From Nyssa sinensis (Eukaryota; Streptophyta; Magnoliopsida; Cornales; Nyssaceae), in assembly GCA_008638375.1 (NCBI GenBank), contig VIRR01000552.1:124001-188000 (forward strand): a stretch of 64,000 nucleotides of DNA, given 5' to 3'. Below, one piece after another: positions 22,619-34,701 of the stretch. The position numbers were made by a program, and so were the translations under genes. The notes under the pieces are model-generated. The model worked only from the letters and a program-made list of their open reading frames with translations, was not told where the DNA came from and made no database searches. How positions within the stretch are numbered: the stretch's first letter is position 1; every line of letters begins with the position of its first letter.

Positions 22619-24264
22619 TGTATATATGCACAATGTGCATGCCAACAAGTGGTGTGGGTGCTCTGTGTGTGTGTGTGTGTTACTGTGTGTGTGCAAGTGG
22701 GTGGCCGTGTGTGTGTGTGTGCAGTAGTGTACTACTCTGTGTGTGTGTGTGTGTGATATGATATATATATATATATATATAAGGAAAACCAAGCCAACAA
22801 GTAATACGTTTAATGCATTCTGAAAAGAAAGAAAAGAAGAAGGAACTAGGGCAGCGAGAAATCAGAAAAAGGGGGAAAGGAAGGGGGCTGCTGCAGTAGG
22901 TCTTGCGTGAGGATATGTGTGTATATCAATATATATATATATATATAATAGCTTTGTGCTTTGGTTAGAGGAAATAAATCAGAGAGGAAGAAACTGAGTT
23001 AGAGAGGTTGTGGGATACTAGGAGATTCAGGAGAGTGAGCCAAAAAGAAGAAAGAAGGAAAAACTACAAGAAGAGGAACATTGAGAGGCAAAGAGAAGGT
23101 GGTCTGACCTTCTGCATTCTTACTGTTAGTTCTGCTACGCTACGAATACGACTTCTTGGGTTGAGACCGACCCATCAGGTATGATATATTGTGCTAAGTA
23201 AGAAATAGGATTAAGTTAGGAAAAATTTTCATGTTGACTTGATGATTCACATATTTATTTGATTGCTTATATGCTTATGTGTTTCTAGTTATCTTTTATT
23301 TTGAAAGTTTGGTTGAGTGATGGATGTGGATCATGACTATATGTATATTCTATGTGTTAGCACAATGTATGATTTATGTTTTAGAGAATTGTTAAGATAG
23401 TGAATGTGTAAATCAAGCATGCGATATTAAATTGATTGTTCATGATATGTAGACTTATGGACTGAGCTGTGTGAATTAATGTCATGATTGCTTTAAGTAG
23501 ATTATGCATAACTTAAAGCATGCTTCGTGTGTTGATAAATTGTTTCATTGAGATTGCATCATTGCATGGTGGAATCAGGGCATATTGGCATAGTGTGATT
23601 CCTTGAAAGCATGATGTGACTTGAGCACTTAGTGTTGTGCCTTATGAGGGTGTAGTGCTGTGCATTATGAGGGTGTAGATCTTGTGATGAAAAACCCAAA
23701 GTCGGCCATTGGCACTCACGCCAACGGGGACGGATCGTAAAGTGAGACATACAATAGTACTCAGGTTATCGGGGAAGGACCGTAAGATAAGACATGGGTG
23801 TGGCATAGAGTTTTGCATGGGTGCGTCATGCATATTGATCATGTACTGCATTGATGACATCGGATGACATGTAGAGATAATTGTACACTTGCACATGCCA
23901 CACCTTAATTTTGTTTCTTGCATTAGCATTATATTATACTAGCAGTTGAGCTGACCCATTCGTGGGATACCATTTCAGATGACGCTTCGGCTACATGAGA
24001 TTCAGTGAGGTCTTAGTGAAAGAAAGAACTTGAAGTGTTTTGGCCCTTGGGCCATGTGTTGATATTGTACAAGGGCATAAGCCCAGAACTATGCATGTTT
24101 AATTTGTATGTCATAAAATAATAGGTAAGGTTTATGGAATTGTATTAGAACCTGAATTAAGTTAGCATTGAAATGCAGGTGACTGTCCTTATTTTTTTAT
24201 TATTTTATTGTCCTTTTGTTCCGTTACACTCACCCCCGAGTTCGTGGAAATTCGGGGCGTGACA
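22340..24264 (+). repeat. Element C 5' LTR, 1925 bp
   Basis: TGTAAAGACCC...GGCGTGACA. It contains (AT)n at about 22590-22616 and (GT)n at about 22660-22755. Downstream are reverse-complement counterparts of the 'hinge' strings seen in A and E (ATGAGGGTGTAGATCTTGTG, GCTGACCCATTCGTGGG), showing common descent of these LTRs. Confidence 0.9.
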
Positions 24265-24267
24265 ACG

Positions 24268-24279
24268 TGGTATTAGAGC
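24268..24279 (+). promoter_or_regulatory. Primer-binding site of element C
   Basis: TGGTATTAGAGC, one C-to-T change from the tRNA-iMet-type site of A, B and E, 3 nt after the LTR. Confidence 0.85.
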
Positions 24280-24306
24280 ATAGGTTCGAATACCTAGAGA
24301 CAGTGG

Positions 24307-24322
24307 GGTGTTGTTAAACACC
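24307..24322 (+). promoter_or_regulatory. Conserved leader hairpin, element C
   Basis: GGTGTT-GTTA-AACACC. The stem is identical to that of element A with a different loop base, 27 nt after the 12-nt primer site. Confidence 0.5.
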
Positions 24323-24665
24323 ATGAGATGCTAGAGGAAAGAGTGAGACTTAGTGTGAGTTGTCGGTAGTACATAATAGGATCTTGTGTGTTATGTGATT
24401 GTATACGCTTGAAGCATGACTTCTTGTGATTACGTGTTAATTGATGCTATGTTATAATGCATGATTATGTGATTTGATGCAGTGAGATGCATGATATGTA
24501 TAATGTGAAAAAAAAATTTGTTAAGTGTACATTACGACATGCTATACGTACTACCTATTAAGTGTAAGTTATGAATGAGAACAAGACTGAGGTTCTTTCT
24601 GATGCGTATATCTAAATGTGAAAAAAAAAAGGGTATTAATTTTTCTTTTATTTGGACTTGTAGAC

Positions 24666-25550
24666 ATGCCACCGAGACAAGCTCCTCCTAGACATATACC
24701 ACCTACGCATAGTAGGCCTAGGGCCACAGCACCGCTAATGCATGGTAGACCCCAAGCTGCTGCTTCTGCATATGGCACGACTAAGGAGGCTGTTACTTCT
24801 ATGCCTACCCCAACGGAGGAGGTAGGGCAGACTAGTGGCGCCAGAGACATGGCGACCATTATATAGGCGTGCTTTCACACTATACAGGAGGTAGTGACTA
24901 GAACCGTCAGGGTGGAGAGAGAGCTGGCTGACCTTAGGGGGAGTAGAGAGTCCCAAACACTAAAAAGGGCAGTTCCAACACAAATTCCTATACCTAACCT
25001 GACTCGCACTTATAGGAGACCATCAAAAAGGCAGCGAGCCAGGGCTTCTTCAACACAGACATCCCAAGGACCCATTACTTGTTTTCTATGTAGGCAGCCT
25101 GACTATAACTTCGCCAACTGTCCCTAGAAAGACCCTAGTCAGGGATCACAGAGGCTCTTTTTATGTTATCAGTGTGGGCAGCCTGGCCACAAGATGATCG
25201 ATTGTCCCCAGAGAGGTCCCAGCCAGGGGCGAGGAGCTGGATCTAGCCAGGAGTCGTTCCCACTACCGATACCAGGTCAGGGGTTGGGAGCTCCACAGTT
25301 GTGTTACACCTGCCACCAACCTGGTCATGTTAGGGCCACTTGTCCTTAGGGACAGACCTCTCAGAGTTTGTTGAGGCCATACTTCTACCAGTATACTCAG
25401 GTGCCTCTGCCACAGCCTCAGTTGGGATATAGACCTTCAGTACCATATTACCAGGCTGCACCCTCTGCGCTGAGTGTCAGAACTCCCGCACCGTGGGGAG
25501 GAGGTCAATAGGCACAGAGAGGGGGAGGCAGGCAGGGTCAGACTACCCAG
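24666..25550 (+). pseudogene. Element C gag, capsid core deleted, with three zinc knuckles
   Basis: ATG 24666 starts MPPRQAPPRH. The frame has TAG stops at 24864, 25125, in PQ-type positions after the last knuckle, and in GGGQ*. The segment around 24876-24905 reads FHTIQEVVTRTVRVEREL, the same capsid-core deletion junction as element A. Three CCHC-type knuckles stay in one frame: 25080-25121 (CFLC...NC, with Tyr in place of the metal-binding His), 25164-25205 (CYQCGQPGHKMIDC) and 25302-25343 (CYTCHQPGHVRATC). A and E have two knuckles, so the first looks like an internal duplication that then decayed. It is non-functional. Confidence 0.82.
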
Positions 25551-28500
25551 GGCCGTGTTTATGCAGTAGCTACCCCAGAGGCCTTTATTTTTGGACCTTT
25601 TGTAATTCGAGGTACACTCCTTGTATTTAGTTCATGGGCCAGCATACCGATAGACTAGGATGCATCTCATTCATTCATACCTACCATGTTTGCCATGTCA
25701 TTAGGGTTGGACATAGATCGATTAGATCCACCACTGCATGTTGACACCCCAGTTGGGGGTAGTGTGACTTTGACGAGGATCTGTAAGGATTGCTTTATAG
25801 AGATAGCTGACCGCATCTTTTGCTTTGACTTTATTTTGCTTGACATGACTAGCTTTGACATTATATTGGGGATGGATTGGTTATTCGCATTCCGGGCTAG
25901 CATAGACTGCTATAGGGGTAGAGTGACAGTGTGTTCTCCAAAAAGAGGTTGCTTCTATCTCACAGGAGATCGTGAGGATTCCCTAGTACCACCCTTGTAT
26001 GACTCGAGGAGTTGGGGAGGTCATAGTTATATGTTGGCTAGCTTGATAGCCGATAGTAGTGGGACCAAGGAGAGTGTGTTACCGTCCGTAGTGGTCGAGT
26101 TTTCGGATGTCTTCCCGGATGACTTGACTAGTTTACCACCAAGGCGAGAGATAGAGTTCACTATAGAGCTTATCTCGGGCACTGTGCCCATTTCTATTCC
26201 ACATTATCGGATGGCTCCAACTAAGTTGAGAGAGAGAACTGATGGAGCAGTTGACCGATTTACAAGGTAAGGGTTTTATCCTTCCTAGTACTCCTCCATG
26301 GGGTGCTTCAACACTATTTACGAAGAAGAAGGATGGGACATTGCGGTTATGTGTGGATTATAAGAGGCTGAACCGGGTTACTATCAAGAACAAGTACCCG
26401 TTGCCGAGGATCGATAACTTGTTTGATCAATTAAGAGGTTCAAGATGCTTCTCGAAGATTAATCTTCGATCGGGGTATCATCAGTTGAGGGTATAAGAGG
26501 AGGACATGGCGAAGACAACTTTTCGCACTCGCTATGGCCATTACGAGTTTGTGGTTATGCCATTCGGTGTGACGAATGCCCCGGCGGCATTCATGGACTT
26601 GATGCACCGTATTTTTGGTCAATATATAGATCAGTTCGTAGTGGTGCTTGTGGATGATATTTCGATTTACTCACATTCTAAGGATGAGCATACCTTTCAC
26701 CCACCCTATGGGTTGTGTTACAGATCTTGAGGGAGGTCCGTTTATTTTCCAAACTCTCGAAGTGCGAGTTCTGGTTTCAGGAGGTACAGTTTTTGGGCTA
26801 TGTTGTGTCAGGGAGTGGAGTATCTATAGACCCTTCTAAGATTGACTTCGTTATGAGTTGGGAGAGACCGAAGAACGTGTTTGAGATGCGGAGTTTCTTG
26901 GGATTGGTAGGATACTACCGTTAGTTTGTAGAGGGGTTTTCTCGTCTTGCCGCGCCGATGACTCGTCTGACGTGCAAGGGCATTAGATTTGAGTGGGTGG
27001 ACACTTGTGAGCAGTTATTTCAGGAGCTGAAGAGGAGACTAACTTCAGCACCTGTCTTGATTATACCTGAGAGAGGTACGGGTTATGCAGTGTATTGTGA
27101 TGCTTCACGAGAGGGGCTACGTAGTGTACTGATGTAGGAGGGTAGAGTAGTAGCTTATGGTTCTCGTCAGCTGAAGAGCCATGAGCAGAACTACCCCACC
27201 CATGATCTAGAGCTAGCTGCCATCATCTTTGCACTTAAGAGTTGGCGACACCATCTATATGGGGAGAGGTTCAAGGTGTTCTTAGATCATAAGAGCATTA
27301 GATATATTTTCACGCAGAAGGACTTGAACCTTCGGTAGAGGAGATGGATGGAGTACATGGAGGACTACGACTTTTGTAATATCCCGACCTAGGATATAGC
27401 ACTTATACCGAGGTAGACCCGAAATACGACACGTATACTGAGGCAAGTCGACTGAATAGTGTAATGTGAGTGGTTTGCTTAGTATATCTAGTGCCGAGCC
27501 ATACCCGAGCACCTTAGGATCCAACATCGTAATGCGTGCATGCATGCATTTCCATACACAACCATATTTCACGAACATGTAGTGTACCTAAAATGAGTGT
27601 ATGCACGCGCTATTATAAATGAATTTATATGCATGAGTATGGATATATCTTATGTATAAAAATATGTATTTATATGTGTATAAATAATACATATAGTATA
27701 ATGTATAGTATGTATATATGTATAAATATTGTATAGTGTATATTTATTAAATAGAAAATGAAAAAGGGAAGGGGGACTGCACATGCAAAGGTGGCAGCGT
27801 GTGTGTGCATCACTATGTGCCGGCTGGTGTAGTGGGTGTGTGTGAATATAATATATACATATAATATACAAAAGCCTCCAAGCCATAAATGCAGCCTGCA
27901 TTGAAAGAGAAAAATCAGAAAAGTTAGGTCAAGGAAAGTGGCTTTAGAAAGGGGAAAAACCAAGAGGGAAGAGAGGACAGGGGCGGTGGAATGTGCGTGT
28001 GTATAAGATATATATATATATATATATATATACATGTTGCGTAAGATGAAAGAAAAGAAGAGAAAAGAAAGCTGAGAGAGAACTGTGAGTATTGAGGGAT
28101 ATTCAGAAGTAGCTCAAGAGCAAGAAGAATGAGAAAAACAGTGATAAAATGTGAGAAATACATCAAACCTTATTTTTCTCTCTCTAGGATATCTTGTATA
28201 TGTGTAAGAAAAATCGACTGTTTCATATGTATATGATGTTTAAACTGTATTTAGACTTGTTCTGAAATGATTTTAGGCCATGAAAACACTTAAAAACACC
28301 AAACCTAGAAGAGGCAGCCATTGAAGACCTTGCTTAAAGCAGGTCTGAACCGACTTCCCCCAAACCCAATTTGGCTTATCAAGACTTCAAGTAAACCTAA
28401 CAAGCATCCCAAAAACACTTGACCGTGATCACAAAGCCTAGGAATCGACCCTCATAAAACGAGTTGCAGGTACGGGTTTCAAAACCCAACCCCACCAATT

Positions 28501-31500
28501 TGCTTTTAAACACACCTTTGTTAATAAAATATGAAACCCCACGATCAGAGAATCACAACAGAACAAATCCCCTTGAATTTGGCTCAGAAATAAGCATCGA
28601 CAAGCGACTTATAGGTCAGATTATCAAAACTGAAACCGAGCTAATGAGTTCGATTTGAACTCTCAAATGAATGCCAAGATGATCCTTATGATGCCAGAAA
28701 CGTTTTAGAATCGAAACAGTGGAGATTAGGTGAACCAAAATCCACGAAATAGAAGAAAAAGGAATCAAAAAATTAGGGCAACCGTCGTGGTCGAAGTGGG
28801 GAAGGTGACAGTGAGTCAACTCTATTTTTAAAACCCAGGTTGAGTCGACTCAGACACGTGGCAGCATTTGGGTGTGCCACCGAATAATTAGAACGACGAC
28901 GTTTTGTTTTCAATTAATTTAAAATATTTAGGGCTGACGTCATCATGACGTCTGCACTACGCATTGAACCGTGTGGACCGGACCGGTTCACTTAAATCCT
29001 AACTGAACCAATCGATTTAGACCGAAACTTACGAAAATTGGATTTTTGACCCCAACTATTTTACTGATTTATACTGTGGCCCAATTTTTGGAAATTTTAT
29101 GCAATTAGACCCCTGAAAAAATAATTAAATTAATTATTTAATAAATAAAGTAAAATTACTATTTTGCCCTTGGGTCATAAATAGAGCAAATGAAGTCCAA
29201 ATTAAACATGTGAATAATGTATTTTAACTATTTTGGGTATTTTGAAGCCAATAACGAGGTCCGTTTTATGAGACAGGGCCCCAAAAAATAAAGACACATA
29301 AGGGGGTAAAATGACCAAAATAACCCTAGTACCCCTGAAGCCAAATTGAAACCAGAGAAGGTCTAAATTGACTTTCTTCGACATTCTGGACTCAATGGTG
29401 AGGTCCAAAATATGAAACGAAGTACAAAAAAATATGACATGTAAATAGGTAAATGACCATTTTGCCATTTTACATACAAAAGTCCGAATTGAATTCCACG
29501 AAAGCCTAAATCGACTTTGTTCGACGTTCCGGATTCAATAGTAGAGTCTAATTTAATAAAAGAGGAAGTAATAGTAAAGAGACATAAAATTTGATAAATA
29601 GTATAACTTATGAAAAAGTAAACTGAGATATACTATCTATTGATGAATAGGGATTTCAAAGAGGAAGGAATAGTGACTTGGTTTTATTGTGAAAGAACAG
29701 AAACGGTTTAAGATGTAAGTAATCTCTAATCTCTGTGTAGAAGAGCAGTAGCAGTCAGCTAGATAGCAGTGGACATTACTTTTGAAGTTGTAGTGTAATA
29801 CTTAATACAGACAGTCTTATAACTCTCCCATGTTATCCACGTCTTGGGGATGAACAGTTGTATTAAGAAATTTTGTATTCCGCATTTTGTAAACATATAC
29901 ATATATATCACATGCAGCTTTTATTTATTTTCCTCTGCATTTAGTTGTTGCATGTTAGTAGCACTGATATGTTGCAAGTTGAGACCCTTGGTTTGACAAG
30001 CAGCGTCGGATCAGGTGCACGACACGAGATCCGCATAGGGTAAGGTGTCGGGTTATGACAACTTTGACCTTCAATACCACCTTAGGAAGGCCAATGTCGT
30101 AGCAGATGCACTCAGTAAGTGGCTGATGAGCACGGTGGCTAGCATTGCTATTAAAGAGTGGGAGATGATGAGGGACATTGGAGAGTTTGACTTAGAGTTT
30201 GCCAAGTTTGAGGGACATGCCACACTGTGTAGTGTGTGTGTAGAGCCATCACAATTGAGCAGGATCATTGAGGCACAACTACAGGACACCGAGGCAGAGC
30301 AGATTAGAGCACGAGTTGTTAGCACCGAGGGCTACAAGGGGTGGACAGTTCATTCTAACCTTAGCTTGAGGTACATGGGTAGAGTTTTTGTTCCCGAGTC
30401 TCTTAGGGTTGATGTCCTTTGAGATTTCCATCATTCACACCTAGCAGAGCACCTAAGGGGCACTAAGATGTATCATGACTTGTGCCGCCGGTACTAGTGG
30501 ACGGGGATGAAGGCAGATGTAGCGCAGTTTGTGTCTAGATGTCTCACGTGCCAGCAGGTGAAAGCTGAGCACCAGAGGCCTGCAGGTTTATTGCAGCCAC
30601 TGCCAGTGGTCGAGTGGAAGTGGGAGCATGTTACCATGGATTTTGTGATGGGACTTCTGAAGTCACCTAGAAGTCACGATGCAGTTTGGGTTATCGTGAA
30701 CAGGTTGACAAAGCCCACCTATTTCTTGCCTATTAGAGCGACCGATTCATCGGATGTCCTTAGTAGGTTGTATATCCGAGAGATAGTACGACTACATGGG
30801 GTTCCCGTATCCATCGTTTCAGACAGGGACCCACGTTTCACTGCACGATTTTGGCAAAGCCTTCAGACAGCCTTAGGAACTCAGTTACAGTTTAGTACTG
30901 CTTTTCACCCTCAGACTGATGGCCAGTCAGAGCGTACCATTCAGATCCTAGAGGACATGCTTAGGGCCTGTGTCATGGACTTCAGAGGTAGCTGGGAGGA
31001 TCACCTTGCCTTGGTCGAGTTTGCCTACAACAACAACTATCAGTCCAGTATTGAGATGGCACCATTTGAGGCGTTGTATGGCAGGTCATGTCATTCACGG
31101 TGTCTTGGACTGAGGTGGGGGAGACAGCTATTTTGGGGCCCGACATAGTCCGTGAGACCACGGACAAGATACAGGTGATTAGACAGTGTCTATTGACAGC
31201 CCAGAGCCGCTAGAAGAGTTATGCAGATAGGAGGCGGCGACCTTTGTCATTTGATGTTGGGGGACATGTGTTCCTCAAGGTAGCCCCACAGCGAGGATTG
31301 AGGAGATTTAGGCGCAGTGGGAAGCTGTCACCGCGGTTTATAGGCCCATTTGAGATCCTTGGGAAGGTTGGTGAGGTGGCCTACAAGCTAGCATTACCGC
31401 CATAGCTATCTGGGGTTCATGATGTCTTTCATATGTCGATGTTGAGGAAGTACGAGCCTGACCCCTCGCATGTACTAGATTGGGTGGATCTTCAGTTAGA

Positions 31501-31678
31501 GGGCAATGCTTCTTATGATCAGAGACCCGTAGAGATATTGGACTCAAGGGACCAGGTTTTGCGAGGCAGGACCATCCCTTTGGTCAAGGTTCGTTGGAAC
31601 CATCATGGGGTCGAGGAGGCTACTTGGGAACGTGAGGCTGAGGTCCGTGCTAGGTATCCCAAGTTGTTTGTGCATTGA
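25551..31678 (+). pseudogene. Element C pol: protease, RT, RNase H, integrase, chromodomain; broken
   Basis: It is in the same frame as gag at first. The protease motif is damaged: the DSG positions read Asp-stop-Asp (about 25650). RT lies at about 26280-26930 ([24 protein letters not shown]) with frameshifts near 26235 and 26700 and stops. RNase H starts near 27085 (YCDASREG) and is interrupted at 27374 by solo LTR D, resuming at 30061. Integrase HHCC begins near 30424 and the DDE core lies at about 30620-31085 (TMDFVMG, SDRDPRF, DGQSERT: all three acids kept), with a frameshift near 31090. A chromodomain-like end (VEILDSRDQ...EEATWE) ends at 31678. Order and motifs match element E. It is non-functional. 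Confidence 0.88.
27375..30060 (+). mobile_element. Solo LTR D inside element C pol
   Basis: 2686 bp, starts TGTAATATCCCGACC and ends GTGTCGGGTTATGACA. It is flanked by a perfect 5-bp duplication ACTTT (27370-27374 and 30061-30065). Without it the host RNase H reading (...[10 protein letters not shown]) is continuous, which fixes both borders. No coding frame. It carries the same ~150-bp modules (about 29240-29560, reverse-complement sense) as the other LTRs, though its ends belong to a different family. Confidence 0.92.
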
Positions 31679-31712
31679 TGTATATTTTTAAATTTTGGAA
31701 CGAAATTTCTTT

Positions 31713-31725
31713 AAGAAGGGAAGGA
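31713..31725 (+). promoter_or_regulatory. Polypurine tract of element C
   Basis: AAGAAGGGAAGGA directly precedes the 3' LTR at 31726. Confidence 0.85.
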
Positions 31726-33621
31726 TGTAAAGACCCATAATTTTCTTTTTTGGAATAAAATTTTTATTTTTATAATTATATTTATTTATTCTTTTATGTA
31801 TTATGCATGTGTGATGTGTTGTATGTGTATGTATATATATTTGTGTATATATATATATACGTAGTAATGTATGCTATATGTATGCATGTATCAAGATGTA
31901 TATATGTGTATATAAGATGTGTGTGAATAGTGTATGGTATATGTATGCATGCATATGTGTTTAATAATATATATATATATATATATATAAATATGTATAT
32001 ATGCACAATGTGCATGCCAGCAAGTGGTGTGGGTGCTCTGTGTGTGTGTTACTGTGTGTGTGCAAGTGGGTGGCCGTGTGTGTGTGTGTGTGCAGCAGTG
32101 TGTGTGCAGCAGTGTATTGCTCTCTCTGTGTGTGTATGATATGATATATATATATATATATATCAAGAAAACCAAGCTAACAAGTAATGCATTTAATGCA
32201 TTCTGAAAAGAAAGAAAAGAAGAAGGAACTAGGGCAGCGAGAAATTAGAAAAATAGGGAAAGGAGGGGGCTACTGCAGTAGGTCTTGCGTGAGGATGTGT
32301 GTATATCAATATATATATATATATAAAATAGCTTTGTGCTTTGGTTAGAGAAAATAAATCAGAGAGGAAGAGACTAAGTTAGAGAGGTCGTGGGATACTG
32401 GGAGATTTAGGAGAGTGAGCCAAAAAGAAGAAAGAAGGACAAACTACAAGAAGAGGAATACTGAGAGGCAAAGAGAAGGTGGTCTGACCTTTTGCATTCT
32501 TACTGTTAGTTTCGCTACGCTACGAGTACGATTTCTTGGGTTAAGACCGACCCATCAGGTATGATATATTGTGCCAAGTAAGAAATAGGATTAAGTTAGG
32601 GAAAATTTTCATGTTGACTTGATGATTCACATATTTATTTGATTGCTTATATGCTTATGTTTTTCTTGTTATCTTTTATTTTGAAAGTTTGGTTGAGTGC
32701 TGGATGTGGATCATGACTATATGTATATTCTATGTGTTGGCACAATATATGATTTATGTTTTAGAGAATTGTCAAGATGGTGAATGTGTAAATCAAGCAT
32801 GTGATTAAATTGATTGTTCATGATATGTAGACTTGTGGACTAAGCTGTGTGAATTAATTTCATGATTGCTTTAAGTAGATTATGCATAACTTAAAAAGCA
32901 TGCTTCGTGTGTTGATAAATTGTTTCATTGAGATTACATCATTGCATGGTGGAATCAGGGCATATTGGCATAGTGTGATTCCTTGAAAGCATGGTGTGAG
33001 TTGAGCATTTAGTGCTGTGCATTATGAGGGTGTAGATCCTGTGGTGAAAAACCTAAAATCGGCCATTGGCACTCACGCTAGCAGGGATGGACCGTAAAGT
33101 GAGACATACAATAGTACTCAGGCTATCGGGAAAGGACTGTAAGATGAGACATGGATGTAGCATAGAGTTTTGCATGGGTGCGTCATGCATATTGATCATG
33201 TACTGCATTGATGACATCGGATGACATGTAGAGATAATTGTACACTTGCACATGCCACGCCTTAATTTTGTTTCTTGCATCAGCATTATATTATACCAGC
33301 AGTTGAGCTGACCCATTCGTGGGATACCATTTCAGATAACGCTCCGGCTACATGAGATTCAGTGAGGTCTTAGTGAAAGAAAGAACTTGAAGTGATTTGG
33401 CCCTTGGGGCATGTGTTGATATTGTACAAGGGCATAAGCTCGGAACTATGCATGTTTAATTTTTATGTCATAAAACAATGGGTAATGTTGATGGAATCGT
33501 ATCAGAACCTGAATTATGTTAACATTGAAATGCAGGTGACTGTCCTTATTTCTTTATTATTTTATTTTCCTTTTGTTCCGTTACACTTACCCCTGGGTTC
33601 GTGGAAATTCGGGGCGTGACA
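31726..33621 (+). repeat. Element C 3' LTR, 1896 bp
   Basis: Co-linear with 22340-24264 with many substitutions and small indels. It ends GGCGTGACA at 33621. Instead of host DNA it is followed by ACG plus TGGTATCAGA, the start of a primer site. Confidence 0.9.
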
Positions 33622-33634
33622 ACGTGGTATCAGA

Positions 33635-34340
33635 TGCTCAACCCCTTAAGAAAATGAAAGACCCTCAGATGCTCCTCTCCAATAATGTGTGGGGTAAATC
33701 TCCCCAGTGCAGTAAATTGCGACTCATACTAAGTCACTGTCATATCCCTCTGGAGTAGTGCCCCAAACTCCTCCACAAACCCGATCCTGGCTGTCTCTGA
33801 AAAATAGTGGTCATTGAACACGGCCACAAAAACATCCCATCCCTCACCGAACCTGTCTATCTGGTCAGCAGCTACCTCCCACCACTGGCTGGCCAAATCT
33901 GTAAACTGGAAGGTGGCACATTGGATCTTCAAATGTGGCTCAGTGATCCCTTGTGAGTCTAGGATCCTAGTAATCTGTCTCAGCCACTCCTCTGCAACCA
34001 ATAGGTTAGGCTGCCCAGCAAAAGTAGGAGGCCTCATCCTTTGAAACACCTTCATCACAAAGGTATCTCCGGTCTCGCCACACGTCCGGGTCTCCTGTAT
34101 GGCTCGAAAACACTCCTGTATAATGGCCGCTATATCTCTGGTGCCAATAGTTTGCTTTACCTCCTCTACTGGAGCAGGAACTTGAGCAGGTGCAGGAGCA
34201 GGAACAGGGGCATCAACCTTCTTAGTTGTATTATGGGCTGGAGCAATAGCTCTGGGTCTACCACGCCGCAATGGTGCAGCGGCCCTAGGTCTACCTCGCC
34301 TATGTAGCCTATCTCTCGCAGGGGCTCTCCTCGGTGGCAT
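33635..34340 (-). pseudogene. Element B gag, 5' part only
   Basis: ATG 34340 starts MPPRRAPARD. Unlike A and C it keeps the capsid core (FVMKVFQRMRPPTFAGQ, CATFQFTDLASQWWEV, DVFVAVFNDHYF). A TAG at 33729-33731 replaces the glutamine of E's VTQYESQ. The frame then reads on to HLRVFHFLKGL and is cut at 33635, where it meets element C. Zinc knuckles and all of pol are missing. It is non-functional. Confidence 0.85.
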
Positions 34341-34643
34341 GAGTCTACAAGTCCAAGAAAAAAAAATTAATGCCTTTTTCACATTTAGACACACGCATTA
34401 AAATAATCTCAATCTTGTTCCTACCCACAACTTACACTTAACAGGTAGTACGTATAGCATGTCATAATATACACTTAACAAATTCTCACACATCACTCAC
34501 ATCATCTATCAATATATAGTATCAATTAACACATAATCATAGCAAGTCATGCTTTAAGTATAGGTAATCACATAACACATAAGATCCTATCGCATACTAC
34601 CGACAGTTCACACTAAGTCTCATTTTTTCCTCTAGGGCCTCAT

Positions 34644-34659
34644 GGTGTTCAATAACACC
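34644..34659 (-). promoter_or_regulatory. Conserved leader hairpin, element B
   Basis: Sense GGTGTT-ATTG-AACACC. The stem is unchanged while all but one loop base differ from element A. Confidence 0.5.
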
Positions 34660-34686
34660 CCACAGTCTCTAGGTATTCGAACCTAT

Positions 34687-34698
34687 GCTCTGATACCA
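34687..34698 (-). promoter_or_regulatory. Primer-binding site of element B
   Basis: Sense TGGTATCAGAGC, 3 nt from the LTR that begins at 34702. Confidence 0.88.
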
Positions 34699-34701
34699 CC
34701 T

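Larger units (their letters stand above)
22340..33634 (+). mobile_element. Element C: decayed Ty3/gypsy retrotransposon with aberrant right end
   Basis: LTRs are 22340-24264 and 31726-33621, beginning TGTAAAGACCC and ending GGCGTGACA. The interior runs primer site, leader, gag, pol and polypurine tract in plus orientation, with pol interrupted by solo LTR D. Gag-pol was one frame, but at least 13 stops and several frameshifts are present. The LTRs differ visibly more than those of A or E, so C is older. There is no target duplication: the left flank is GGATC, while on the right the LTR is followed by ACG and 10 nt of primer site (33622-33634) and then antisense gag of element B. Confidence 0.85.
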
